Shown here one piece after another: positions 9,313 through 17,157 of a stretch of DNA of 37,388 nucleotides (its first letter is position 1; each line of letters starts with the position of its first letter). The position numbers and the translations under genes are program-made. The notes below the pieces were generated by a model, which did no database searches, was not told the DNA's origin, and was given only the letters and a program-made list of their open reading frames with translations. Source of the stretch: Gammaproteobacteria bacterium (lineage in GTDB: Bacteria; Pseudomonadota; Gammaproteobacteria; Steroidobacterales; JABDKV01); contig JAHEKH010000017.1 in the NCBI GenBank assembly GCA_024638445.1, forward strand, positions 1 to 37,388, in the 5' to 3' direction.

Positions 9313-9879
9313 ATGCAAAAGTTTCGGCTTCTCAGTATTTTGGCTCTGACGGCAGTGCTGGGCGCCTGCGTCACAACAACGGGGAAGACACCTGACGACA
9401 AGCGTGCGGCTATCCATTCGATGAAGAACGAGGTATTGACCGATCTGTACCGCATCAAGCAGAGCGCCAGGGCGGAAATCTCCGCTGCGCCCGGCTATGC
9501 CGTGTTCAGCAACGCAAACATCAATGTCATCCTGGCCAGCTTCGGCGGCGGCTACGGGGTGGTGCACAACAACGCCACCGGTCAGAACACCTACATGCGT
9601 ATGGGCGAGATCGGCGTTGGCCTCGGTGCCGGCGTCAAGGATTACCGCGTCGTGTTCGTGTTTCACGATGCCGAAACCATGGAAGACTTCATCGAGCAGG
9701 GCTGGGCCTTCGGTGGCCAGGCCGATGCTGCCGCCAAGGCGGGCGACAAGGGTGCCGCCGTCGGCGGTGAAGCGGTGCTGGACGACGTCAGCGTGTACCA
9801 GCTCACCGAGAGCGGACTGGCCCTTCAGGCGACTGTCAAAGGCACCAAGTACTGGCGCGACGGCGACCTCAACCGCTGA
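9313..9879 (+). CDS. SYLF-domain (Ysc84-like) lipoprotein
   Basis: This is a 188-residue lipoprotein with a Ysc84/SYLF lipid-binding domain. The signal peptide MQKFRLLSILALTAVLGAC ends in a lipobox with Cys19 as the lipidated residue. The SYLF domain covers about residues 50-185 and shows the family pattern AAPGYAVFSN, FGGGYGVVHN, MGEIGVGLGAGVKDYRVVFVF and the C-terminal KGTKYWRD. Such proteins bind anionic phospholipids and are usually anchored in the envelope; the precise role in bacteria is unknown. The reading frame stays open to 9199, but the start at 9313 is preferred because it gives the lipobox signal and has GGAG 6 nt upstream; ATG 9301 has no ribosome-binding site. It lies between two retropepsin-fold relatives, without an obvious shared transcript. 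Confidence 0.88.
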   Translation: MQKFRLLSILALTAVLGACVTTTGKTPDDKRAAIHSMKNEVLTDLYRIKQSARAEISAAPGYAVFSNANINVILASFGGGYGVVHNNATGQNTYMRMGEIGVGLGAGVKDYRVVFVFHDAETMEDFIEQGWAFGGQADAAAKAGDKGAAVGGEAVLDDVSVYQLTESGLALQATVKGTKYWRDGDLNR

Positions 9880-9935
9880 CCGCCGGCGGATGCCCTGGCG
9901 ATACGATGTGTGGTTGAGCTGGCCGTGGACTGCCA

Positions 9936-10537
9936 TTGAAAGCGACTGAACCCTGCTGGTCAGCTTTGCCTCGGCGCAGTCAGGCCGACTATCGACAACT
10001 ACCAGGAAATGGATATCCGGGTTCGTGAAAGACTCACGGAAGCCGGGTTCGACCCGGACCCCGGGCTTGCCGCCTTTCATCGCACCTATCAAGCCTGTCT
10101 GTCGGTTCCGGACAGCAAGCGCACCGGGTCGGACGACTGGCTGCTACGGGCGGCCGAGATCGGCAATACGCTGGCAATGCGTGAAGTCGCGCGTCGCAAC
10201 GGCGAGAGCTACGAGGGCTACCAGTGGCTGGAACGGGCCTGGCAGGCCGGCGATGCCGATGCGCTGCCTGAACTGGAGCGCGCCTACGCCAACGGTTGGG
10301 CCAGCGTCGATTCGTCTCCGGATCCGCTGATGGCTTACGCGTACGGCTACCTCGTCAACACGCTCTGGCGACCACCCACGAAATCCCGCCCCGGATACCC
10401 GGCTGCAGGATTACCATGACAGCCTGGAACGTCATCAGCAGCTCCCTTGCCCTGCGTATCGCCGCCTGGCGGGTTTCTTCGTCCGGGAGCAAACCACGAA
10501 CAACCCCGCCTGCTGTTTTCGACCCTACGGGAGCTGA
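9936..10537 (+). pseudogene. Decayed Sel1/TPR-type protein gene with several frameshifts
   Basis: Fragments of one helical-repeat protein appear in successive frames. Frame 3 starts near TTG 9936 and reads CWSALPRRSQADYRQ; frame 1 then continues with NYQEMDIRVRERLTEAGFDPDPGL and the Sel1-like stretches WLLRAAEIGNTLAMREVARRN and WLERAWQAGDADALPELERAY. Near 10370-10390 frame 1 becomes proline-rich nonsense, while frame 3 carries EIPPRIPG and frame 2 resumes with LQDYHDSLERHQQLP and AYRRLAGFFVREQTTN, ending at TGA 10535-10537. The intact part of frame 1 (10009-10419, 136 aa) could be annotated as a gene, but the protein-like text in neighbouring frames on both sides argues for indels and loss of function. 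Sequencing errors are the alternative. Confidence 0.6.
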
Positions 10538-10550
10538 AGGTTTTCCCTTG

Positions 10551-10598
10551 CTGCCGCGGCAGAACGATTGGATTAGAATCGACGAGCCTTCAGCTCGT
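10551..10598 (+). repeat. Palindrome and hairpin just upstream of the second retropepsin-like gene
   Basis: The perfect 12-bp palindrome CTGCCGCGGCAG (10551-10562) is followed by an inverted repeat ACGAGC, CTTCA, GCTCGT (10582-10598) ending 8 nt before the ATG at 10607. A TAGAAT -10-like element lies between them at 10574-10579. No Shine-Dalgarno sequence is visible, so the hairpin occupies the place where a ribosome would bind. It could modulate initiation, or be chance in GC-rich DNA. Confidence 0.4.
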
Positions 10599-10606
10599 GC
10601 CCGATC

Positions 10607-11500
10607 ATGAAAATCCTGAAATTCGTATTACTGCTTTGCTTATTGCCTGCAATCGCCGCTGCCAATGATGGTTGGACACCGTTTGAGGTGGTGGATGGCG
10701 ATCTGCTGATCCCGGCGCGGATCGGCACCCACGAAGTGAGAGCCCTGATCACGGGTGGCTCCAACGTCATTGCCATCAGCCAGGAGTTCATCGAGAACAA
10801 GGGCATCCCGGTGCAGACCTCGGGACTGACGACAATTACGACCGGCCCGGAAGACTTCATGGTCGAGAACCTGACCCGCTTCGAGTTCGAGGTATTCGAT
10901 CAGGCCGTGCGGCTGAATAACGTTGCATTGATGCCCGGTATGTCGTCGGAAATCATGCTGGGCAAGAATTTTTTTCACAAGGTGCTGGTACAGCTCGACT
11001 ACACCCGGCAGCGGCTGCGCTACCTGCCCCGCAAAGCCATCAAGCTGAAAGACTACGCCAACGTCGATATAAAACAGCAGGATTTTGCCGGCGAACCGCT
11101 GATGTCGGTCGAGCTGCCGGATGGCAAGCCGCTGTGGCTGGGCTTCGTCGGCAGTCCGTTCAGCGAGATGTACCTCGACCGTGACGTTGCAATCAGGCGC
11201 GGCTGGCTCGAGACCCTGCCGGTCACGCAAAAAGATATAGATCACGGCGGTGGCCACTCAGCAACCTTTGACCACTTTGTATTACCGTCAATCAAGATGG
11301 GCCCTTACACCCTGGAAAATGTCGCCGTCATCGTGCCCTCCGAAGAACAGCAAAGACTCATCAACAAGGAAAGCGGTCGCACGGTTTCAACCGTCTGGTA
11401 CGGCCAAACCGCCCGGGGCAGCATTGGCCTGGACCTGTTGAAGCACTTCGTACTGACGGTCGACTACAAGAAGAACCTGCTGCATATCGAAGCGCCTTGA
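10607..11500 (+). CDS. Two-lobe retropepsin-fold exported protein lacking both catalytic Asp residues
   Basis: This is a 297-residue exported protein with a short signal peptide ending AAA (about residue 19). Two aspartyl-protease-like lobes are visible. Lobe 1 (about 20-145) opens with DGWTPFEVVDGDLLIPA and ends around MLGKNFFHKVLVQLDY. Lobe 2 (about 150-297) ends with GSIGLDLLKHFVLTVDYKKN. In lobe 1 the position expected for D-[TS]-G reads ALITGGSNV, and in lobe 2 it reads LGFVGSPFS; in both the Asp is absent while neighbouring Gly and Ser remain. It is therefore probably an inactive, binding-type relative of retropepsins. Similarity to the 8621-9226 product at both ends indicates an old duplication. 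The ATG at 10607 has no clear ribosome-binding site. Confidence 0.75.
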   Translation: MKILKFVLLLCLLPAIAAANDGWTPFEVVDGDLLIPARIGTHEVRALITGGSNVIAISQEFIENKGIPVQTSGLTTITTGPEDFMVENLTRFEFEVFDQAVRLNNVALMPGMSSEIMLGKNFFHKVLVQLDYTRQRLRYLPRKAIKLKDYANVDIKQQDFAGEPLMSVELPDGKPLWLGFVGSPFSEMYLDRDVAIRRGWLETLPVTQKDIDHGGGHSATFDHFVLPSIKMGPYTLENVAVIVPSEEQQRLINKESGRTVSTVWYGQTARGSIGLDLLKHFVLTVDYKKNLLHIEAP

Positions 11501-11654
11501 CATTAAACCCGTCGCGCCGGTTATTGTTGAACGGCTGAATCTGCGACTTTCTTCACGGTAAATTTTCCGCCAGTTCCCTACACTGCATCTCGTCAGTTGA
11601 TGCAGAGGCTGGCAAGCGCTTTTCGGCGACGCAGACAATCTGCACGATCAGTGG

Positions 11655-11694
11655 AAGCCCACAGGGCGGTACAAACCGCGGCGTGGGCTTTTTT
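11655..11694 (+). terminator. Structured hairpin copy 1 with T-tract (terminator-like)
   Basis: AAGCCCAC (11655-11662) pairs with GTGGGCTT (11683-11690). A symmetric internal loop AGG/GGC separates this from an upper stem GCGGT/ACCGC (11666-11670 with 11675-11679) capped by ACAA. Six T residues (11689-11694) follow, as in an intrinsic terminator. It may end transcription from the retropepsin-like gene, act as an attenuator, or be half of a tandem sensing RNA. Confidence 0.6.
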
Positions 11695-11737
11695 GTGTCT
11701 GCGAAAAGCGTGTTCGACATTCTGCACCGATTAGTGG

Positions 11738-11777
11738 AGGCCCACAGGGCGGCGAGAGCTGCGGCGTGGGCCTTTTT
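11738..11777 (+). terminator. Structured hairpin copy 2 with T-tract (terminator-like)
   Basis: AGGCCCAC (11738-11745) pairs with GTGGGCCT (11766-11773). The same AGG/GGC internal loop follows, then GCGGC/GCTGC (11749-11753 with 11758-11762) capped by GAGA, a GNRA-type tetraloop. Five T residues (11773-11777) follow. Against copy 1, an A-T pair in the lower stem becomes G-C and a T-A pair in the upper stem becomes C-G, so the structure rather than the sequence is preserved. Confidence 0.6.
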
Positions 11778-11798
11778 ATTTGGGAGAAAAACCTGGAC

Positions 11799-12677
11799 AT
11801 GGAAAGAATAATTCGCAAGACCGGCACCCTCATCGCCGCCACCGCGCTGCTGGTTTGTGTCAATGCCAATGCCGGGGAAGGCACCAGCAAGGCCGAGAAG
11901 TACTACGCCAAGGCGGCACAGTACGAGGCGATGGGCGACTTCGCGAAGGCCGACAAATACCGGGCGAAGGGGGACCGGTATTCCGGCGAATCCACGAATC
12001 AGCCGAAGCCTGAAAAACACGCTGACGCGCACCGCGACAGCTGCTGGCCCGAAGTCGGCGCAGACTTCTCAGGGGACGGGTACAGTGTCGACGTCAGCTC
12101 GGAAAAGGATCTTTCGAATATTGTCCTGCTGTTTTCCGACGGGAGCACGCAGCGCTACGAGGACCTGGAGGGACTTTCGGGTACTTTTTCCGGCAGCGAT
12201 GCAAATACGGGCAAATTCCTGACCGGCGTGTGGATCAAGTCCGGCTGCAATCACAGCGGCGACGGTCCGGGCTACGGTGAGTTCATCGAGTACACCCAGG
12301 CGACAACGGGGTTGCCGGTGGTCAGCATTTCAGGTGCCCCGGTCACGGTGGAATCCGGTGTCGGCATGTTCACTGAAGCGATGTTCACAATTTCTCTCTC
12401 CGAAATGGTGCCGCCGGGCGGCGACCCCGTAACGGTCAACATGGAGGTGGTGGACGGCACTGCGGTATTTGACGAGGACTACATCAGCGACGAGTTTCCC
12501 ATCGTTTTCTATCCCGGCCAGCTGTCGCTGGATATCTCGGTGCTGATCGTCGGTGACAGTGTCTACGAGGAACAGCAGTACGAAACCTACACAGTGGAGA
12601 TTTCGAACCCGGTCAACGCGCTGCTGGGCCAGTCCAGCGCGACCGGAACCATCATCGACGATGACGGCGATTTTTAA
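11799..12677 (+). CDS. Exported Calx-beta domain protein
   Basis: This is a 292-residue exported protein. A signal peptide ends NANA (residue 25). Next comes a short helical, Lys- and Ala-rich region (about 28-62) with a repeated AEKYYAKAAQYEAMGDFAKADKY-like pattern, then a middle region with two cysteines (about 75-165, including SCWPEVGADFSGDG). Residues about 171-292 form one Calx-beta domain with characteristic TVESGVGMFTEAMFTISLSE, DEDYIS, YETYTVEISNP and a terminal GTIIDDDGDF. Calx-beta domains bind Ca2+ and usually mediate adhesion or surface interactions. Start 11799 is chosen over a GTG at 11766 that lies inside the upstream RNA hairpin; GGGAG lies 12 nt upstream. No sorting signal follows the domain. 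It is the last plus-strand gene of this block. Confidence 0.82.
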   Translation: MERIIRKTGTLIAATALLVCVNANAGEGTSKAEKYYAKAAQYEAMGDFAKADKYRAKGDRYSGESTNQPKPEKHADAHRDSCWPEVGADFSGDGYSVDVSSEKDLSNIVLLFSDGSTQRYEDLEGLSGTFSGSDANTGKFLTGVWIKSGCNHSGDGPGYGEFIEYTQATTGLPVVSISGAPVTVESGVGMFTEAMFTISLSEMVPPGGDPVTVNMEVVDGTAVFDEDYISDEFPIVFYPGQLSLDISVLIVGDSVYEEQQYETYTVEISNPVNALLGQSSATGTIIDDDGDF

Positions 12678-12687
12678 TTAAAAGGGT

Positions 12688-12731
12688 CGGGGCCGGGCCG
12701 AGCCTGACCTCGCTGGTTCGGCCTGGCCCCG
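12688..12731 (+). repeat. Long GC-rich stem-loop after the Calx-beta gene
   Basis: CGGGGCCGGGCCGA (12688-12701) pairs with TCGGCCTGGCCCCG (12718-12731): 14 bp with one G-T wobble and a 16-nt loop. No T-tract follows, so it is not a classical terminator. It may protect the 3' end of the message ahead of the terminator at 12759. Confidence 0.6.
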
Positions 12732-12758
12732 GCGATAACAAAACTCCCCCAAACTGCA

Positions 12759-12784
12759 CCCGCCAGCACTGGCGGGTTTTTTTT
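12759..12784 (+). terminator. Intrinsic terminator after the Calx-beta gene
   Basis: CCCGCCA (12759-12765), loop GCAC, TGGCGGG (12770-12776) and eight T residues (12777-12784) form a textbook Rho-independent terminator for plus-strand transcription. It separates the plus-strand block from the convergent minus-strand cluster, whose last stop is at 12787-12789. In the minus direction there is no T-tract after the stem. Confidence 0.9.
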
Positions 12785-12786
12785 GA

Positions 12787-15700
12787 TCAGGGGCAGGGTC
12801 CGCTCAGGACATCGAGCTGGGCGCCCGGCGGTGTGTTGACGACGCCACCGTTGATTTCGGTGATACAGGAATCGGAGTCTGAATCGCTGAGACTGCCCAG
12901 CGACTGCAGGTCAATCAGGCTGCCGGGGTCGCCGGCCCGCAGCTCGATCCGCCGCGTATCCGGCCCGGCCGGATCGTTGGTAACCGCCAGCGAGGTCGCT
13001 GAGTTCATGACGATCACACCGCCATCGAAAGCCTCCACCTCCCAGGTCACGGTGCCGGGAACGTCGAAGCTGCCGATATCGACCTGGGTCAGCTGCGGGA
13101 ACTCGAGCCGGCTGGAGGCGCCCTCGGCGCGCCAGAATGCGAGGGGATTCCGCTGGAAGAACATCTGGTAGATATTGAGCACCGGGAAGCTGACGACCGA
13201 ACCACCGAAGGCCTGCACGTCGGCATCTTCAAAGACAGTCACGGCGGCGAAATCGACCTGGGCGCCATTTTGCGCCACGACGCGACTGCCGGTCAGGTCG
13301 GTGAGATTGAGAAAACCGAAAGTGTCGGACGACAAGGTCATCGCGCCTTCCAGTACCAGGCCGATAGACGATAAATCGATCGCAGCCGAACCATCGGAGG
13401 TGATGTGAACGCCAAAGGCCAGTGTCATCAACGGTGCTTCGATGACCCCGCCGAGTTCGGCAGTCAGCATTGACAACCCGTCGAGTCCACCGTCCAAATC
13501 ACTGTCCTGGAAACTGGTCAGCATCGGTAGCGCAACATGGCTATCCGGATCGCTGGCGCGGATACGAACGCTCCGGTTTGCTCCATCCTGAGAATTAACG
13601 ACCGTAATTGACTGCAGCTCCGGCAGGTCGACCCTTCCGCCATTGGTTGCCTGGATAAAGAAATCGGCTGCGGGACCCGCCGCCGTGGAACCGAAGTCGA
13701 ACTGCTGTAAGCCTGGCACCTGGAGAACGCTCCCGGCGCCGTCAGCAGCCCATACCGTAGTCAGGACCGGTGTGAACGGCACCTGCGAGTCCATCGTAAT
13801 GGTCAGTGAACCGCCACCGTCTACGGCAACAATGGCGCCATCGAGGGTCTCGGGCGCCGGCACGTTTACCGACGCCCCGGTGGCGCCAAATGACGCAAAC
13901 GGTTGTAGCGCCAAGCCCTCGATAGTGCTGCTGCCAAGCTGCGCATCGAGCGTCAGGTTCAGGCCGGCAAACCCCTGGATCAGCAGGCGGTCGCGGCATT
14001 CGACAGACAGCACGTCGAACTGCTCGCCGGTCTGGATGGTCACCGTGGGATCCGCACCGGCGACATCGATCAATACCGTATCACCAGGCAATGGCACCCT
14101 CGCGGGCGACCAGTTAGCCGGATCGCTCCAGTTGCCGTCGGTCGTGCTGATCCAGGTGACCTGCTCGGGTACGTCGTTGACGGCAATGGTGAACACTTCG
14201 TCAAATGTGCCGCCGTTCTGGTCGTCGGTGCGCACGCGGATGCTCAGGGTGGAAGTCTGTTCGAAATCAAACTGTGCCGCGGTCAGCAGCTGGTCACCGG
14301 CGACTTTGAACACGCTGTTGTCAGTATCGCCGGCGCCGGGCACCAGCGTGTAGAGATGCGTGTCGCCGGTGTCCAGATCGGTCGTCGAGAAATTCCCGAC
14401 CAGGGTACCCGGGGGCTGGTTTTCGTCGACACTTGCGTTGCTGAGCGCTATGTCGGTTGGCGGCTGGTTGGCCGACGCAGACACCGAGATCGTCACCGTC
14501 GCCGTGCTGGTGTCGCCGTTGCCATCGGTAATGGTGTAGTTGAATTCATCCAGCCCGGTGAAAGTCGCGGGCGGCGTGTAGACGAACAAGCCTCCACCCG
14601 CACTGGCCACGACACCGCCCTGCAGCGACGGGTTATCGAATGCGGTGATGGTAGTTACCGGGTCACCGAGGTCGTCATTCAGCAGGACGTCTCCGGTGGT
14701 AAAGGTCGAGTCCTGGCTGGTGCTGAAACCGATGCCGCTGTCAGCGACCGCCTGCGGCAGGCCGTTGACGTTGACGCTGAACGACGCGGTGACCGACAGG
14801 CCACCGCTGTCGGTCGCGCTGACGTTGATATCCGCGGAGCCGAACTGGTCGGTGTTGAATGAGAGAACCAGTTGGCGGGCCTGGTCGTTGATCGTGGGCG
14901 ACACCAGGTCGGGACTGGTGTTGCCGTCAACGGAATAGATCAGACCTGGATCGGGCTGGTCTTCCTCATCGTCGAACACCGTCAACAGGTCGATGACGAC
15001 ATCGGCGGCATTCTCGTCGACGCTGACTTTAGCGATTCCGCTGGTCGTTGGCGGATCATTGGCCAGGGTCACAGCGATATCGACCGTAGCCGGCGTCGAG
15101 TCAACCATGCCGTCGTTCGCAACATAGGTAAAAGTGTCCGTCGCGATGTGGCTGCCGTCATGGGCGTAGCTGAACGTACCATCGGGATTGAGCGTGAGCT
15201 GCCCGTTCTGCGGCGCGCTGACGACCGCGGCCGTCAGCGGGTCATTTTCGGCATCGGTGTCATTGCTCAGTACGGAAGCGTTACCGGAATCGAGGAGGGT
15301 CTGGGTCCCGCCCTCGTCCACCGTCAGGCTGTCGGCGTTCGCCACCGCCGGGTCATTAACCGGATTGACCGTTATTGTTACCAGCGCCGGTGCCGATGTG
15401 CTAGCGCCGTCGCTGACCGTGTAGGTGAAGCTGTCTCCGTCTGTCTCGCTGCCGTCATGCGTGTAGGTAAACGTACCGTCGCCGGACAGGAACAGCTGGC
15501 CGTTGGCGGGTGGATCGGCAATCGCGGCGGTCAGGGCCGCTCCTTCTGCATCGAAGTCGTTGTCGGTCACGCTGTTGGCACCGCTGTCGAGCACGCTCGC
15601 GGACCCGCCCTCGTCGACGGTCAGGCTGTCGTCATTGGCAACCGGCGGATCGTCCACCGGGATAATGGTGAGTGTCACCGTGGCTGGCAGCGAATCCTCG

Positions 15701-17157
15701 AAACCGTCGTTGGCCACGTAGTCAAATTCATCCGTCGCGGTTTCGCTGCCGTCATGAACATAGGTGTAGGTGCCGTCGCTGTTTAACGTCAGCGTGCCGT
15801 TCACCGGCGGATCGATCAACGTTGCCGTCAACGTATCGTTGTCGGCATCCGTATCGTTACCCAACACGCTCGGTGCGTTGAGGGTGCCGCCCTCCGCTAC
15901 GTTGGCTGAGTCCGCCGCGGCCACGGGCCGGTTATTAATAATGTCGATGGTTACCGTGACCGGCGGAGACCCGACCAGACCGTCCTTGGCAAAATACGTA
16001 AAGCTGTCCTGCCCCGGTCCGCTGTCGTCGTGGGTGTAGTTGAAGCTGCCGTCGGCACCAAGCGTAAACGCCGAGGCACTGACAGGTCCGTCCACCAGCT
16101 CGGCGAACAGCGGGTTGTCGTCAGCATCACTGTCGTTGGTCAGCACGCCGGGCGCAACAATGGTCAGCGTAGCGCCATTACCCACGGTGAAAGCGTCGGC
16201 CACCGCGACGGGAATGGCGTTGACCGGCACTCCGAACTGCGAGAAGACATCTTCATCGACGACGACCAGCGTCGTGCCCGCATACGCGTCGAAATTGTTA
16301 TTGCGGAACCGGGTGATTTCCTCGTTCAGCGAGAAAGCCGCTATCGCATTGCCACCGACCATGACTGCCGTGCCGTCTTCCAGGCCATCGATCCGGCCAT
16401 CGGAAAAGTCTGCCGCTACCGCCTGGATCGCCTCAAAGGTCGGTGCGGCAAGACCGGCCTCGACTGCAATCCGGTTGACCAGGTTGGCCAGTCCGCCCAG
16501 CACCAGGGCGTACTGACGCTCGGTCTCGCTGGCCGCCGGATCGGGATCGACCGGGTTGGCGGGCGTGGTGCTGATCAGGTCAAAACCGAATGCCGCGCTG
16601 GCCAGCGCACGGTTGGCGGCAAACTGCTGCGCAAAGGTGCCGGCCTGGACCTCCCGCCGGGTCTTGTCCAGCAGCGCCTGGGTGGCCAGCGAAATGGTGA
16701 CCGTCGTATCGCCCTCCGGCAGGTAACTTTCGAGGCCTTCGGCAGCACTGAGCGAAATCCGGCGTTTGAGCGCGGGATCGGGTTCGCGGTCGGCTTCGTC
16801 GACATAGCTGCCGCCGCTGGTGCGTACCAGCAGGTCGCCGGTACCGGCCGGGATGGTTGCCTGGAAGTTGCCGTCGGCGTCGGTCACGGCGGTCGCCACT
16901 GCCGGCCCGCTCTCCACACCGAAAGCATCGACCGGCACCAGTTCGACATCGGCTGTATCAACCGGTCCCTTGGTGACGGTTCCAATGATCACGAGACCAG
17001 TTGGCGACAACGGCGGAGTCGGAGTCACGGCCGGCGATTCATCACCGCTGCCGCAGCCACTCAGAACCAGCGACAGCACGGCCAGCAGCCCGGGCCAGCG
17101 GAATTCACGGGTAACCACGGCCCTGAAATCCCACAGCAGTCCGGACGCGCGGCTCAC
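12787..17157 (-). CDS. Large cadherin-like/tandem-95 repeat lipoprotein
   Basis: This is a 1456-residue surface-type lipoprotein. The signal ends in LVLSGC with the lipidated Cys at residue 35. A small beta-sandwich resembling carboxypeptidase-regulatory or Cna-B-type domains follows (about 54-130). From about 314 to 1000 there are seven Ig/cadherin-like repeats of about 95 residues: five of tandem-95 type (VANADSLTVDEGG, VLSNDTDAENDPLTA, DGTFSYAHDGS, DTFTYVANDG) and two more cadherin-like with VDEN. The Asp-rich loops predict Ca2+ binding. The last 450 residues start with WISTTDGNWSDPANWSPARVPLPGDTV and look like a beta-helix or filamentous adhesin segment. GTG 17157 overlaps the stop of the FecR gene as GTGA; an internal GTG at 17118 would give a more compact lipoprotein signal. 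It is the last gene of the minus-strand cluster. An adhesin or matrix role is inferred. Confidence 0.88.
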   Translation of the reverse strand: MSRASGLLWDFRAVVTREFRWPGLLAVLSLVLSGCGSGDESPAVTPTPPLSPTGLVIIGTVTKGPVDTADVELVPVDAFGVESGPAVATAVTDADGNFQATIPAGTGDLLVRTSGGSYVDEADREPDPALKRRISLSAAEGLESYLPEGDTTVTISLATQALLDKTRREVQAGTFAQQFAANRALASAAFGFDLISTTPANPVDPDPAASETERQYALVLGGLANLVNRIAVEAGLAAPTFEAIQAVAADFSDGRIDGLEDGTAVMVGGNAIAAFSLNEEITRFRNNNFDAYAGTTLVVVDEDVFSQFGVPVNAIPVAVADAFTVGNGATLTIVAPGVLTNDSDADDNPLFAELVDGPVSASAFTLGADGSFNYTHDDSGPGQDSFTYFAKDGLVGSPPVTVTIDIINNRPVAAADSANVAEGGTLNAPSVLGNDTDADNDTLTATLIDPPVNGTLTLNSDGTYTYVHDGSETATDEFDYVANDGFEDSLPATVTLTIIPVDDPPVANDDSLTVDEGGSASVLDSGANSVTDNDFDAEGAALTAAIADPPANGQLFLSGDGTFTYTHDGSETDGDSFTYTVSDGASTSAPALVTITVNPVNDPAVANADSLTVDEGGTQTLLDSGNASVLSNDTDAENDPLTAAVVSAPQNGQLTLNPDGTFSYAHDGSHIATDTFTYVANDGMVDSTPATVDIAVTLANDPPTTSGIAKVSVDENAADVVIDLLTVFDDEEDQPDPGLIYSVDGNTSPDLVSPTINDQARQLVLSFNTDQFGSADINVSATDSGGLSVTASFSVNVNGLPQAVADSGIGFSTSQDSTFTTGDVLLNDDLGDPVTTITAFDNPSLQGGVVASAGGGLFVYTPPATFTGLDEFNYTITDGNGDTSTATVTISVSASANQPPTDIALSNASVDENQPPGTLVGNFSTTDLDTGDTHLYTLVPGAGDTDNSVFKVAGDQLLTAAQFDFEQTSTLSIRVRTDDQNGGTFDEVFTIAVNDVPEQVTWISTTDGNWSDPANWSPARVPLPGDTVLIDVAGADPTVTIQTGEQFDVLSVECRDRLLIQGFAGLNLTLDAQLGSSTIEGLALQPFASFGATGASVNVPAPETLDGAIVAVDGGGSLTITMDSQVPFTPVLTTVWAADGAGSVLQVPGLQQFDFGSTAAGPAADFFIQATNGGRVDLPELQSITVVNSQDGANRSVRIRASDPDSHVALPMLTSFQDSDLDGGLDGLSMLTAELGGVIEAPLMTLAFGVHITSDGSAAIDLSSIGLVLEGAMTLSSDTFGFLNLTDLTGSRVVAQNGAQVDFAAVTVFEDADVQAFGGSVVSFPVLNIYQMFFQRNPLAFWRAEGASSRLEFPQLTQVDIGSFDVPGTVTWEVEAFDGGVIVMNSATSLAVTNDPAGPDTRRIELRAGDPGSLIDLQSLGSLSDSDSDSCITEINGGVVNTPPGAQLDVLSGPCP

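Larger units (their letters stand above)
11583..11777 (+). promoter_or_regulatory. Tandemly duplicated structured RNA element upstream of the Calx-beta gene
   Basis: This leader holds a 7-bp hairpin CTGCATC/GATGCAG (11583-11605) and then two copies of one structured unit 83 nt apart. Each unit starts with a related single-stranded stretch, TCTGCACGATCAGTGGA (11639-11655) and TCTGCACCGATTAGTGGA (11721-11738), and continues into a two-tier hairpin and a T-tract. Copy 1 is enclosed by a further helix in which CGCTTTT (11617-11623) pairs with AAAAGCG (11704-11710) and CGCAGACA (11630-11637) with TGTCTGCG (11696-11703), leaving a six-base bulge. Base changes between the copies keep pairing. No known riboswitch class was recognised. 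It ends just before the Calx-beta ribosome-binding region, so attenuation or ligand sensing is plausible. The rest of the gap, 11501-11582, shows nothing clear. Confidence 0.6.

Noticed and set aside
10009-10419. Intact 136-residue Sel1-like gene
   Set aside because: Protein-like sequence continues in other frames both upstream and downstream, so it is better described as one piece of a frameshifted pseudogene.
11655-11777. Known riboswitch classes (c-di-GMP, mini-ykkC, glycine) or integron attC sites for the tandem hairpins
   Set aside because: The conserved loops and core sequences of those classes are not present; only the tandem arrangement is similar.
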